Assembly: GCA_963732335.1 (NCBI GenBank)
Contig: CAVSZO010000046.1
Span: 62,001-126,000 of the forward strand
Source of the DNA: Desertimonas sp963732335
Lineage (GTDB): Bacteria; Actinomycetota; Acidimicrobiia; Acidimicrobiales; Ilumatobacteraceae
Length of the DNA: 64,000 nt
Direction of reading: 5' to 3'
Part shown: one piece after another, positions 56,186 through 64,000 of the stretch
Layout of the letters: every line of letters begins with the position of its first letter
Position numbering within the stretch: position 1 is the first letter of the stretch
The notes under the pieces: generated by a model
What the model was told of the DNA's origin: nothing
Databases searched by the model: none
What the model saw: only the letters and a program-made list of their open reading frames with translations
Translations under genes and position numbers: made by a program

Positions 56186-57028
56186 GTGCTCGCCCGCAAT
56201 GACGCCCTGGAGGCTCGCCTCCGGCACGTCGAGATGAAGCAATCGCTCGACCTCGACGCGGTCGACGCCGCGATCGAGCGGATCCGCCGCCCCGACGCCG
56301 TCCGCGAGCAGATCGGCCACGCCCTGCTGTACGCCCAGCGTGTCGAGGCGGAGGTTGGCGGCCTCAGCATCGAGACGCTGCTGCCGCACTCCACCGACGA
56401 CTACGTCGGTCGCTTCCTTCACGTCTGGGTTCCCGACGAGCAAGGCCACGGCGAGGCGCAGGCACGTCTCGCCCGGCATCTCGGGTTGCAGCCCTACGAA
56501 CCGCGGCCGGAGGACGCCGTCCCGATCCACAACCGCGCCGCAGGGTTCCTTGCTCGGCTACTGCCGCGCGTCAAGACGATGATCGAGATGACGTATCACA
56601 CGATCGGGGCGATCAATGAGCGTCTTGCCCTCGAGGCGTACCGTCGCATGGCAGCGATCCTCGAGCAGCTCGGCGAGGCCGAGATGGCCCAGGCATTGAT
56701 GGTCCCGATGCGTAATGACGAGGCTGCCCACTTGTCGTACTACCGGACGTATGCCCGGCAGCTGCGCCCGAGCCTGGCGAGTTGGCAGCTCGCCGCCGTG
56801 CGCGCCCTCATCGTCCACACCTACGCACCGGTCGGCGCCGGCGAGAAGCACGACAAGGCACCGCTCGGCCGGGCCCTGATGCAGCTCGAGACGGATCCCG
56901 ACGACCCCGGCATCGCCACGTCGGTGCAGACGATCGCCGAGGAGCTGCTCTCCGACGGCACCGAACTGCGCCCGTTCGTCCGCAACTCCCTGCAAGCCTG
57001 CGTACGACTTGCCCGCCAAGCCGCCTGA
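56186..57028 (+). CDS. Ferritin-like di-iron protein (acyl-ACP desaturase-like)
   Basis: Helical protein of 280 residues. AGGAGG four bases before GTG 56186 fixes the start. Two iron-type motifs are separated as in soluble desaturases: a first helix pair with VWVPDEQGHGEAQARLARHL (near 95-114) and a later NDEAAHLSYYRTYARQLRPS (near 180-200), each giving E-x2-H. The middle helix IEMTYHTIGAINERLALEAY supplies further Glu/His. Fatty-acid desaturation is possible, but length and helices also fit other di-iron carboxylate proteins, so the reaction is open. Confidence 0.65.
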   Translation: MLARNDALEARLRHVEMKQSLDLDAVDAAIERIRRPDAVREQIGHALLYAQRVEAEVGGLSIETLLPHSTDDYVGRFLHVWVPDEQGHGEAQARLARHLGLQPYEPRPEDAVPIHNRAAGFLARLLPRVKTMIEMTYHTIGAINERLALEAYRRMAAILEQLGEAEMAQALMVPMRNDEAAHLSYYRTYARQLRPSLASWQLAAVRALIVHTYAPVGAGEKHDKAPLGRALMQLETDPDDPGIATSVQTIAEELLSDGTELRPFVRNSLQACVRLARQAA

Positions 57029-57031
57029 GTT

Positions 57032-57080
57032 AGCCAGCGCGCCCGACCGGCGCGACAACCGAACCCACGGAACGGTGAGG
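57032..57080 (+). repeat. Dispersed repeat A, copy 2
   Basis: Second copy of the 50-base repeat at 38411-38460, 41 of 50 positions the same, starting three bases after a gene stop. It is followed at once by a decayed MFS fragment. Confidence 0.6.
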
Positions 57081-57097
57081 AGACCCGTTTCTCGTCG

Positions 57098-57292
57098 GTG
57101 ACGGCGTTCGTGCTCGAGATCCCGTCCGGCGCGTGGGCGGACATCACGGACCGGCGGACGCTGCTGGTCCGAGGCCGGAGCGATATCTGTCCATGTGCCG
57201 CTGCTCGTCACGTTCACCGTCGCCGGCCAGTTCGTCGGCAGCGCCTTCGCCCGACGGACGGCCCGAATGTCGATGCACCGCGTCGCCCCCGT
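57098..57292 (+). pseudogene. Remnant of an MFS transporter gene
   Basis: Two short pieces of an MFS protein remain in different frames. The first, from GTG 57098, reads VTAFVLEIPSGAWADITDRR TLL, the loop between helices 2 and 3 of many exporters (E-x-P-S-G-x-x-A-D-x3-R-R). The second, about 57195-57292, reads LLVTFTVAGQFVGSAFARRT, like a later helix and loop. The parts between and around them are gone. It lies between repeat A and an intact, unrelated DHA2 exporter gene. Nothing else is seen in 57029-57379. Confidence 0.5.
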
Positions 57293-57379
57293 GCCGCAAG
57301 TCACGCCGTACGGGTCGATTCCTCACCGAGCCGCGCCGAGTCGTAACAGCTACCACCGTCGTCGAACCGGAGGCCGCCG

Positions 57380-58855
57380 ATGTCATCCCCCCACCGCGCG
57401 CCGAACCCAGCCGCGATCCTTTCCCTGGTCTGTGGCGCACAGTTCATGGTCATCCTCGACCTGGCGATCGTCAACGTGGCGATCCCCTCGATCCAGTCCG
57501 ACCTCGGGCTCGACGACTCCGACCTGCAGTGGGTCGCGATCACGTACGGTCTCGCCCTCGGCGGGTTCCTCCTGCTCGGCGGGCGCGCCGCCGACCTGTT
57601 CGGGAGACGCCGCGTGCTGGTCGCCGGCCTCGGCCTGTTCGTTGCTGGCTCATTGAGCGCCGGTCTGGCTGACTCCCTGGCGCAACTGGTGGTGTCCCGC
57701 GGCGTGCAAGGGTTGGGCGCCGCCCTCGCCTCACCGGCCGCGCTGTCCACGGTGACCAGCACGTTCCCCGAAGGATCCGCCCGCAACAAGGCGCTAGGGA
57801 TCTTCGGCGCTGTCGGCGGTGTCGCCGCGTCGATCGGCGTGATCGCCGGCGGACTGCTCACCGAAGGTCCCGGGTGGGAGTGGATCTTCCTCATCAATGT
57901 CCCGATCGGCGTGCTGTTGATCGTTCTGATCGTCGGCGTGGTCCCACGTTCCGATCGAGCCCGGCGGACCTCCACCGACGGGGCCGGCGCCGTCACGGTG
58001 ACAGCCGGCCTCTTGGCGATCGTCTTCGCCATCAACAAGAGCGATGACTACGGGTGGTCGTCGGCGACGACCCTCCTGATCCTGGCCGGCGGCGTCGCCC
58101 TTGTCGGGCTGTTCGTCGCCATCGAGTCCCGGGCCGCCTCACCGCTCGTGCCCACCGAGTTGTTCCGCCGGCCAACCTTCGCTGCCGCCAACGTCGTGTG
58201 TGCGCTGCTGTGGGCAGCGTTCTTCGCCACGATCTACGAAGGAACGCTGTACATGCAGCGGGCCCTCGGGTACTCGGCGGTTGCCGCCGGAGCGGCCTGG
58301 CTCGCCAGCACGCTCAGCTCACTGGTCATCGCCGGTGCCGTCGCCCCGCGCTTCGTCGGACGGTTCGGCGCCGGGACATCGCTCGTCGTCGGGCAGGTGA
58401 TCGTTGCCGCCGGTCTGCTGTTCCTCACGCAAGCACCAGCCGACGCCGCCTACTGGCTGGACCTGTTCCCCGGCTTGCTCGCCTTCGGACTCGGCTTGGG
58501 ATTCTCGATCATGGCCGTCCAGGTTGCCGCCTTCAGCGGCGTTCATCCGAATGTCGCGGGTGTGGCCGGCGGATTGGTCGAAACGTCGCGGGAGATCGGG
58601 GGCACATTCGGGGTAGCGGCCGTCGCCACGATTGCCATCGCCCGGGCCAACGACGTCGCTGCGGCGGGCGGCGCCACGGACGCGCTCACCGAGCGGTTCC
58701 AGCGGGCGGCACTGGTTGCCGCTGCGATCAGTGCGACTGCGGCGATCGCAGCCGGGGCGCTGCTCCGTCGGGCCGAGCGATCGGCGCCGGCAGTCGTCTC
58801 ACCCGACCGCACACCTGACGCGCTGGTCGTCGCCGACGACGAGTACGCCGCGTGA
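57380..58855 (+). CDS. MFS transporter, DHA2 (EmrB/QacA) family
   Basis: Proton-coupled drug exporter type protein of 491 residues with about 14 hydrophobic helices. A GGAGG lies ahead of ATG 57380. Helix 1 has MVILDLAIVNVAIPSIQSDL (the D-x-x-I-V-N-V-A-x-P motif), motif A is LLLGGRAADLFGRRRVLVAG, and motif C is in GAVGGVAASIGVIAGGLLTE. The substrate is unknown. Its stop overlaps the following sigma-factor start in GTGA, so expression of the two is tied. Confidence 0.9.
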   Translation: MSSPHRAPNPAAILSLVCGAQFMVILDLAIVNVAIPSIQSDLGLDDSDLQWVAITYGLALGGFLLLGGRAADLFGRRRVLVAGLGLFVAGSLSAGLADSLAQLVVSRGVQGLGAALASPAALSTVTSTFPEGSARNKALGIFGAVGGVAASIGVIAGGLLTEGPGWEWIFLINVPIGVLLIVLIVGVVPRSDRARRTSTDGAGAVTVTAGLLAIVFAINKSDDYGWSSATTLLILAGGVALVGLFVAIESRAASPLVPTELFRRPTFAAANVVCALLWAAFFATIYEGTLYMQRALGYSAVAAGAAWLASTLSSLVIAGAVAPRFVGRFGAGTSLVVGQVIVAAGLLFLTQAPADAAYWLDLFPGLLAFGLGLGFSIMAVQVAAFSGVHPNVAGVAGGLVETSREIGGTFGVAAVATIAIARANDVAAAGGATDALTERFQRAALVAAAISATAAIAAGALLRRAERSAPAVVSPDRTPDALVVADDEYAA

Positions 58856-59832
58856 GCGCGGTCGTGGCTGACCCGGTGGCAGTTTTCGATCGTCACCGAG
58901 TGGAGCTGACGGGATACTGCTACCGAATGCTCGCGTCGCCGTTCGAGGCGGAGGACGCCGTACAGGAGACGATGGTGCGGGCGTGGCGGGGTTACGACCG
59001 CTTCGAGGGTCGGGTGCCGCTGCGGTCCTGGCTGTTCCGTATCGCCACAAACGTGTGCCTCACGATGCTCGACGGCAGGCGACGGCGTGCCGTGCCGATG
59101 GACCTCGGCCCGCAGACCTCGGGCGACGCCGTCGCCGGGTCGGCGCTGCCCGAAGAGTGGTGGTTGCAGCCGATCGCCGATCGGCGCGTGCTGGCGACAC
59201 CAGCAGACCCCGGCGAGGCCGCCGTCGGGCGGGACTCGATCCGCCTCGCCTTCGTCGCCGCGCTGCAGCACCTTCCGCCGCGGCAGCGCGTCGTGCTGAT
59301 CCTCCGCGACGTGCTGCGGTGGGAAGCGGCTGAGGTCGCCAACCTGCTCGACACCTCTGTTGCCGCTGTGAAGAGCTCGCTGCAGCGAGCCCGGGCGACG
59401 CTCGCCGAGCGCCCAGGCGTGTCGAACGGAGCCGGCGAGCTCAATGACGCGCAGCACGCGATGCTCGCCGACTACGTCGACGCGTTCGAGCGTTACGACG
59501 TCGACCGGCTCGTGACGCTGCTGCACCACGACGCCACCCTGTCGATGCCGCCGCACTCCCTGTGGCTGCGCGGCGACACGGAGATCGGCAGGTGGTGGCG
59601 TCGCGAGGGGGCCACCTGCCGAGGATCGACGCTGATCGCCATCGACGCCAACGGGTCGCCGGCGTTCGCCCAATATCGGAGCCGTCCCGGACTGCCGACA
59701 CTCGACGCCTTCGCGATCCACGTCCTCGATCTGGATGGTGGGCGGATCCGTGCGCTCGACTGCTTCCTCGACACTGGACTGTTCACCAGCTTCGGGCTGC
59801 CGGCCCAGCTCGAAGCGTCGCCGCGGACTTGA
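58852..59832 (+). CDS. ECF sigma factor with C-terminal SnoaL-like domain (SigG/ECF-type)
   Basis: Protein of 326 residues. Region 2 reads FEAEDAVQETMVRAWRGYDR then PLRSWLFRIATNVCLTMLDG; region 4 reads LPPRQRVVLILRDVLRWEAA then EVANLLDTSVAAVKSSLQRA. The last 120 residues form a SnoaL/NTF2-like domain (LADYVDAFERYDVDRLVTLL, MPPHSLWLRGDTEIGRWW), as in SigG/SigJ-type factors that lack a separate anti-sigma protein and use this tail for control. It overlaps the exporter gene, suggesting that it regulates or is co-regulated with it. Confidence 0.9.
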   Translation: MSAVVADPVAVFDRHRVELTGYCYRMLASPFEAEDAVQETMVRAWRGYDRFEGRVPLRSWLFRIATNVCLTMLDGRRRRAVPMDLGPQTSGDAVAGSALPEEWWLQPIADRRVLATPADPGEAAVGRDSIRLAFVAALQHLPPRQRVVLILRDVLRWEAAEVANLLDTSVAAVKSSLQRARATLAERPGVSNGAGELNDAQHAMLADYVDAFERYDVDRLVTLLHHDATLSMPPHSLWLRGDTEIGRWWRREGATCRGSTLIAIDANGSPAFAQYRSRPGLPTLDAFAIHVLDLDGGRIRALDCFLDTGLFTSFGLPAQLEASPRT

Positions 59833-59889
59833 CAGGAGTTGACCGCCAACACGACGTCGATGGGCACGAACTGAGTACCGTCAGGTCAG

Positions 59890-59936
59890 GGCTGAGCGCG
59901 ACGTTGTTCGCTCCCCCGATGACGTTGCGCTCAGCC
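59890..59936. terminator. 15-base stem-loop downstream of the sigma-factor gene
   Basis: GGCTGAGCGCGACGT (59890-59904) and ACGTTGCGCTCAGCC (59922-59936) pair along 15 positions with a single G-T wobble, around a 17-base loop. It starts 57 bases after the sigma stop and fits a strong terminator, though no U-run follows. The rest of the 242-base gap (59833-60074) shows nothing else. Confidence 0.65.
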
Positions 59937-60074
59937 GGATGTCGCAACCGTCACGAGTCCTCGAAGTCGTCAGGCGTGTACTCATTTGGTTCGACGCACC
60001 ACGGCCGCGACGTACGGCAACCCCCGCGAGGGCCGCTGAGTGCCTCGACCCGCTGGCGCTGCGAAACTGTTCTC

Positions 60075-60452
60075 ATGGATCGGGACATGGTGATGCGCTG
60101 GGTCAACGGCTACGAGCAGGCGTGGCGCAACGGTGACCTCGACGCCGTCGAAGCGCTCTTCACCGAGCAGGCCAAGTATCGCCCGTCGCCGTACGAGCCA
60201 CCCGAGGTCGGGCACACGGCGATCAAGGAGTTCTGGCTCGACGACGAGGGAAAGGCGTTCACCGTCTCCGCTTGGCCAGTCGCTGTCGAAGGCGACGACG
60301 CCGTAGTGCGTGTCGACGTCGGCTACGGCGACCCGATCTCCCAGGAATACCGCAACGTCTGGTTGCTGCGGTTCGCCACTGACGGCCGCGTTGACGACTT
60401 CGAGGAGTGGGCCTATTGGCCCGGCAAGGGATACAGCGCCGCCTCGGGTTGA
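60075..60452 (+). CDS. SnoaL/NTF2-like small protein
   Basis: Cone-fold protein of 125 residues. The start helix MVMRWVNGYEQAWRNGDLDA followed by VEALFTEQAKYRPSPYEPPE and a G-x-x-A-I-K-E-F-W segment is typical of SnoaL_2/NTF2-like proteins. The end has NVWLLRFATDGRVDDFEEWA. These proteins are often cyclases, isomerases or ligand binders, but nothing identifies a substrate. It shares the fold with the tail of the sigma factor just upstream. An MFS exporter gene begins 43 bases later. Confidence 0.75.
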   Translation: MDRDMVMRWVNGYEQAWRNGDLDAVEALFTEQAKYRPSPYEPPEVGHTAIKEFWLDDEGKAFTVSAWPVAVEGDDAVVRVDVGYGDPISQEYRNVWLLRFATDGRVDDFEEWAYWPGKGYSAASG

Positions 60453-60495
60453 TGGCAGATCGGGAGCGCTCAGGCCGTTCAGCCAGACTGTCCCA

Positions 60496-61764
60496 ATGGT
60501 TGTCGCCGGCGAGCAGGCCACCGTCGGCGACGCGCGGACGTCGTCCACGTTTGCGTCGTTGGCGGTGCTGCCCTACCGACGGCTGTTCCTTTCGGGCCTC
60601 ATCGCCTTCCTCGCCGTGCAGTCACAGGTCATCGCCCGGGGGTGGTTGGCCAACGAGCTGACCGGCACGAACACCGGGCTTGGCGGCGTCTACATGGCGT
60701 TCGGTGTGCCGATGCTGATCGCAACACCGTTTGGCGGGGTGATCGCCGATCGCCTCTCCAAGCGGCTCGTGATCGGCGTCTGTCAGCTGGCGTTGGCCGC
60801 CACGTCGGCGTGGATCGGATTCGGCGTGGCGTTCGACTACGTCGAGTACTGGATGCTGCTCGTGGCGTCGGCGGTGCAGGCGGTGTCCTTCGCCTTTCTC
60901 GGGCCGGCCCGCATGGCGATGACCGGTCAGCTCGTCGGCCGGGATTTGCTTCCGAACGCCATCGTGCTCGGGCAGATGAGCATCAGCACGACGCGGGTGC
61001 TCGGCCCGGCCGTTGCCGGGATCGCCATCGGCATCGCCTGGATCGGCACGGCTGGCGTGTATTTCGTGTCGGCGGTGCTTTCGGTCGTCGCCTTCATCGT
61101 GACCATGCGCCTTCCTCCCGGCCACCCGGCCAACGTCCCCTCCAGGTCGGCGGCCGCAGAGTTCCGCGATGGCCTCGCCTACGTCCGCCGGCGCCGGGAT
61201 GTCGCCCTGCTGATCGTCACGTCGTTCCTCGTCGTAATGATCGGCTTCCCCTACATGGCGTTCCTGCCACGCTTCGCCGATTCGATCTTCGACCAGGGTG
61301 CTGCCGGCTACGGCGCGTTGTCGGCAATGTCGGCCGTCGGTGCGGTGTGCGTGTCGCTGTTCGTGGCCCGCCGCGCCGGCGGCACCCAAGCGCGACGGAT
61401 CCAGACGATCTCCGGCTTCGCCTTCGGCGGCAGCCTGGTGCTGCTGGCCGCAACGCCGAACTTCGCCGCCGCGTTGGCAGTTGTTTTCCTCGTCGGGGGC
61501 GCGGCGGCGGGGTTCCAGTCGATGAACAACTCGCTCGTCCTGGCGTTGTCGGACTTCGAGTACCACGGACGGATCCAGAGCCTGATGCTGCTCTCGTTCA
61601 GCGGGTTCGGGATGGCGGCGCTCCCCCTCGGCGCGCTCGCCGACGCAGTCGGGCTGCGCCAGACGCTTGCCGCAATGGGTGTGGCGACGATCTCGTGCAT
61701 GGTCGCCTACCTGCTCGCCCGGCGACCCCATCTCCGACAGCGCATCGAGGCCGCCTTCGGGTGA
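60496..61764 (+). CDS. MFS transporter (MFS_3/EntS-like)
   Basis: Exporter of 422 residues from ATG 60496, with about 12 helices. Early segments LFLSGLIAFLAVQSQVIARG and MAFGVPMLIATPFGGVIADR LSKR give motif A of the EntS-like group; later FQSMNNSLVLALSDFEYHGR is also typical of that group. These export siderophores or other small molecules, but no biosynthetic genes are nearby, so the substrate is unknown. Confidence 0.85.
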   Translation: MVVAGEQATVGDARTSSTFASLAVLPYRRLFLSGLIAFLAVQSQVIARGWLANELTGTNTGLGGVYMAFGVPMLIATPFGGVIADRLSKRLVIGVCQLALAATSAWIGFGVAFDYVEYWMLLVASAVQAVSFAFLGPARMAMTGQLVGRDLLPNAIVLGQMSISTTRVLGPAVAGIAIGIAWIGTAGVYFVSAVLSVVAFIVTMRLPPGHPANVPSRSAAAEFRDGLAYVRRRRDVALLIVTSFLVVMIGFPYMAFLPRFADSIFDQGAAGYGALSAMSAVGAVCVSLFVARRAGGTQARRIQTISGFAFGGSLVLLAATPNFAAALAVVFLVGGAAAGFQSMNNSLVLALSDFEYHGRIQSLMLLSFSGFGMAALPLGALADAVGLRQTLAAMGVATISCMVAYLLARRPHLRQRIEAAFG

Positions 61765-61768
61765 GCTG

Positions 61769-62173
61769 TCACGCCGGCTCGCCGCGCCAGTCGACGCCGA
61801 CAGCGTGGAGCAGCCACGATTCCGCCAGCCGGCCCTCGCTGTCGATGCGGAAAACCTGCAGCCAGGTCATCACCCGGGTGGTCCCGGCCTCGAGATCGAC
61901 CCCCTCGATCGTCATCCGCGTCCACACGCGGTCGCCGGCGACCGCTTGGTCGTCGACGGTGATGACGGGCTTGTGGAAGACGCGGAAGTACTGGCGAAGG
62001 TCCTCCCGGAGGGCGTCCCGGTCGCGGACCACGGTGCCGCTCGGCCCGTGGCGGACGTAACTCGGCACGACGAGCTCGTCGACGACATCGAGATCGCCGC
62101 CCATCCACACCTCGTCGAGCCAACGACGGACCACCGCTGCTGGATCGACGGCTCCCAGTCCGGTGCCCGTCAT
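61769..62173 (-). CDS. SnoaL-like / ester cyclase family protein
   Basis: Protein of 134 residues from ATG 62173. VVRRWLDEVWMGGDLDVVDE then LVVPSYVRHGPSGTVVRDRD and LREDLRQYFRVFHKPVITVD are typical of the SnoaL ester-cyclase group, as is WTRMTIEGVDLEAGTTRVMT near the C-terminus. It is convergent with the MFS gene (five bases) and seven bases downstream of a VOC gene on the same strand. Function not assignable. Confidence 0.75.
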   Translation of the reverse strand: MTGTGLGAVDPAAVVRRWLDEVWMGGDLDVVDELVVPSYVRHGPSGTVVRDRDALREDLRQYFRVFHKPVITVDDQAVAGDRVWTRMTIEGVDLEAGTTRVMTWLQVFRIDSEGRLAESWLLHAVGVDWRGEPA

Positions 62174-62180
62174 AGGCGGG

Positions 62181-62594
62181 TCAGCTCCGTGGCGGACCGA
62201 TGTTGACCATCCAGGCGATGCCGAACTGGTCCTCGCACATCCCGAATTCGTCGCCCCACACCTGCTTCTCCAGCGGGACCGACACGGTGCCGCCGCCGGA
62301 CAGCTTCTCCCAGTAGCCGCGCAGCTCGTCGCCATCGTCGCCGCTGAGGCTGACTGACACATTTTTCCCCGGATTGTGCTCCATCCCGGGCGGCGTGTCG
62401 GCGGCCATCAACGTGTAGCCACTGTCGGTCTCGAGCATGCCGTGCATGATCTTGTCGGACTCCGGCGAGTCGGACATACCCATCTCCCCGAAGGTCATGA
62501 CCGACAGGTTGCCGCCGAAGACGCTCCGATAGAACTCCAATGCCTGCCGGGCATTGTCCTTGAAGCTGATGTAGGGGTTGAGGCGAGACGTCAT
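62181..62594 (-). CDS. VOC family protein (PhnB/glyoxalase-like)
   Basis: Protein of 137 residues with two beta-alpha-beta-beta-beta units. AAGGAG lies ahead of ATG 62594. The sequence NPYISFKDNARQALEFYRSV FGG at the N-terminus and the ending FGMCEDQFGIAWMVNIGP are the PhnB-type 3-demethylubiquinone methyltransferase-like pattern common in actinobacteria. Metal ligands are not clear, so an enzymatic role is open. Confidence 0.85.
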   Translation of the reverse strand: MTSRLNPYISFKDNARQALEFYRSVFGGNLSVMTFGEMGMSDSPESDKIMHGMLETDSGYTLMAADTPPGMEHNPGKNVSVSLSGDDGDELRGYWEKLSGGGTVSVPLEKQVWGDEFGMCEDQFGIAWMVNIGPPRS

Positions 62595-62805
62595 GAGGGC
62601 GCTCCTTTCATCTGGCGCAGAGAGGATCCAAACGTACCCCCGCCCAGCAGGGCCTGCTGAACGAACCGTTGCTCCGGTGTCGCTGCCGGGTAGCCGCGGC
62701 GCCGGGACTCTGGTGTCGCCACGCGGCCAGAACCGGCCGCTTGGCGCGGGAACAGTCGGTCCGCAGTGATTGGGCAACTCGACAGATCCAACCCGGGGAT
62801 GATGA
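62595..62805. other. Divergent intergenic region with a small hairpin
   Basis: About 210 bases between the VOC gene and the next plus-strand gene. GCGGCC-AGAACC-GGCCGC (62723-62740) is a perfect six-base stem. No promoter or gene could be supported. Confidence 0.4.
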
Positions 62806-62889
62806 TTGACCACGCAACGACGTATTTCGGAGGCGTTCGTCGCCTCTCTAAGGGTGCACACGACTCGAGCAACCGAAGGGAAGGCGGCC

Positions 62890-63540
62890 TTGGGAGAGTC
62901 CCACACACCCGTGCCGATCATCGATCCGATCAGGAACTTCGTCCAGCTCGAACGGGTCCTGGCCGCGATCCTTGTCCTGACACCGCTGCTCCTGCTGCTC
63001 CTCGATGACGATCGTGGCGGCCTCCGGGAGAGCATCAGCGCGTACCACGACCTGGTCACACCGGCGGCCTTCTACTTCCCGCTGACCGTCGCCGCGATGC
63101 TGTTCGTCGTCAACGGCGTGCTCAAGGAGGGCCACTGGTACAACTGGATCGTCGGTGTGCTCCTCGCCCTGCTCGTCGTGTTCGATCACGATGGCGCGTC
63201 GCGGTACCCGCACTTCATCGGCGCACTCGGCTTCTTCGTGGGCAACGTCGCCGTGATGATCTGGTTCTCGAAGCACAAGCCCCGCGTCGTGATCGCGTCG
63301 TTCGTCGCGACGATCTCGGTCTCTGTCGCCTTGTGGCTGATGACCGACTGGTTCACGCTGTTCTGGGCCGAGTGGGTCTCGCTCGCAATCGTCGCGACGC
63401 ACTACATCCTCGACACGATCCCGGTCCGATACGTGCGGTATACGGCACTGACCGATCGCGACGCGGCACGGCTGATGGCGCCGAATCTTCCCCAGCCGAG
63501 CGCCACCGGCGAGGACGGGCTGCGGCACGCCGTCAGCTGA
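62890..63540 (+). CDS. Integral membrane protein, function unknown
   Basis: About 216 residues from TTG 62890, which has AAGGGAAGG five bases upstream; the frame is open further upstream to TTG 62806, so the start is uncertain. About six to seven helices are seen (VLAAILVLTPLLLLLL, AFYFPLTVAAMLFVVNGVLK, WIVGVLLALLVVF, FIGALGFFVGNVAVMIWFSK, VVIASFVATISVSVALWLM, WVSLAIVATHYILD). I do not recognise a transport or enzyme motif. Confidence 0.65.
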   Translation: MGESHTPVPIIDPIRNFVQLERVLAAILVLTPLLLLLLDDDRGGLRESISAYHDLVTPAAFYFPLTVAAMLFVVNGVLKEGHWYNWIVGVLLALLVVFDHDGASRYPHFIGALGFFVGNVAVMIWFSKHKPRVVIASFVATISVSVALWLMTDWFTLFWAEWVSLAIVATHYILDTIPVRYVRYTALTDRDAARLMAPNLPQPSATGEDGLRHAVS

Positions 63541-63560
63541 GGCTCGCCATCCCGCCTGAC

Positions 63561-63887
63561 TCAGCCGGCAGCCTGCTCCTCGGCGACGCCCGGGGGGAGG
63601 GTTCCGGTGGCAACCTCCCAGCCGATGGCGGCGACGCGGGCGCTCATCACCTTGGCGACGCCGAGACCGACGCCGGCCGCCGCCGCCCACACCAGAGCAT
63701 CAGGCCACGAGAACTTGGCACTGGTGGGGTCGAACACCGCATCGGGAGATTTGTCCCTGCGGATAGCCCGGTACGTGGCCCTGATGAGCTTCGTCGCGAC
63801 GAACCCACCCAACATGCCAGTGAGCATGGACTCCAGCTTCCACATCCTCTTCCGGCCGATCATCTCGGCCACCCGTCGTAGGTTCAT
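63561..63887 (-). CDS. DUF4235 family small membrane protein
   Basis: Protein of 108 residues. The text KLESMLTGMLGGFVATKLIR, then DPTSAKFSWPDALVWAAAAG and VGLGVAKVMSARVAAIGWEV matches the DUF4235 pattern of two membrane helices and a short loop, common in actinobacteria. No function is established. Convergent with the membrane-protein gene. Confidence 0.8.
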   Translation of the reverse strand: MNLRRVAEMIGRKRMWKLESMLTGMLGGFVATKLIRATYRAIRRDKSPDAVFDPTSAKFSWPDALVWAAAAGVGLGVAKVMSARVAAIGWEVATGTLPPGVAEEQAAG

Positions 63888-63917
63888 GTTGAAACGCTCC
63901 CAGCCCCGCCGCCGCGG

Positions 63918-64000
63918 CTACGGGTTGTCCAACTTGAGAGTTTCGCGCAGCAAGGTCTGCGCATCCTCGGAAAGGACCTCGTATTCGACCTCGGTCGCCG
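63918..64000 (-). CDS. C-terminal fragment of a protein running off the right edge
   Basis: Twenty-six codons end at TAG 63918-63920, reading ATEVEYEVLSEDAQTLLRET LKLDNP. Codon use (third-position G/C) looks coding, and it lies 30 bases upstream of the DUF4235 start on the same strand. Too short to identify. Confidence 0.45.
   Translation of the reverse strand, partial: ATEVEYEVLSEDAQTLLRETLKLDNP

Noticed and set aside
1..64000. CRISPR array
   Set aside because: No regularly spaced repeats beyond pairs of short direct repeats, and no cas genes.
1..64000. tRNA, rRNA, prophage or insertion sequence
   Set aside because: No cloverleaf-like segment, rRNA sequence, integrase, transposase or terminal inverted repeats recognised.

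Overview
This is a chromosomal stretch from a high-GC, free-living actinobacterium. Its codons end overwhelmingly in G or C, and it carries a LivKHMGF-type ABC operon, an L,D-transpeptidase, a polyphosphate-glucokinase-like ROK protein, a DUF4235 protein, DUF305, a LuxR-type two-component pair and many secreted proteins with Thr/Pro-rich linkers. The closest match in style is an acidimicrobial (Ilumatobacter-like) genome, but that is inference from gene content. There is no plasmid, prophage, CRISPR array, rRNA or tRNA that I can see.

Layout. 1-4.7 kb (minus): branched-chain amino acid/amide ABC importer livG-livF-livH-livM-livK, with livK running off the left edge. 4.8-12.8 kb: DUF305 protein, secreted zinc protease, Ppx/GppA, L,D-transpeptidase, GT2 glycosyltransferase, a small membrane protein and argG. 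12.8-15.9 kb: M20 peptidase, two translationally coupled MarR-type regulators, and an XRE/MmyB-type regulator. 16-28.2 kb (plus): one tightly packed operon of lacI, two sugar-type ABC permeases, a solute-binding protein, two ADP-ribosylglycohydrolase-fold proteins, a TIM-barrel/SUMF1-like protein, a CaiB-type CoA-transferase, a CitE-type CoA-ester lyase and an amidase. 28.2-31.8 kb: a fused indolepyruvate ferredoxin oxidoreductase. 31.8-37.3 kb (minus): heterodimeric ABC exporter, polyphosphate glucokinase and acyl-CoA dehydrogenase, divergent from an FCD/GntR regulator. 38.5-41.2 kb: enoyl-CoA hydratase and a NarL-type kinase/regulator pair. 41.2-48.7 kb: a molybdenum block of Gfo/Idh/MocA oxidoreductase, a PadR-Mop fusion regulator, modABC and a YdeP/FdhF-type molybdopterin oxidoreductase. 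48.9-52.5 kb: two adjacent secreted paralogues, each built from three copies of one Cys-x22-Cys module. 52.5-55.9 kb: ECF sigma factor, zinc-finger anti-sigma factor, CopC-CopD fusion and YcnI. 56-64 kb: ferritin-like protein, MFS remnant, DHA2 exporter coupled to an ECF sigma factor with a SnoaL-like tail, two small SnoaL-type proteins, an MFS_3 exporter, a VOC protein, a membrane protein and DUF4235.

The most striking property is reading-frame damage. From about 16.25 to 31.6 kb every gene is broken by many single-base indels, spaced roughly 40-200 bases apart where I traced them, yet the encoded protein stays recognisable across alternating frames with almost no stop codons. Eight further isolated indels lie outside that zone and all eight resolve as one extra base. 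This looks mainly like a low-quality consensus, although true decay cannot be excluded from sequence alone. Gene boundaries in this zone are given for the repaired reading.

The best candidates for new biology are the LacI-controlled import operon with paired ADP-ribosylglycohydrolases and CoA-ester enzymes, the PadR-Mop molybdate regulator, and the tandem Cys-x22-Cys secreted proteins. Two dispersed intergenic repeat families and several clear operators and hairpins are also described.
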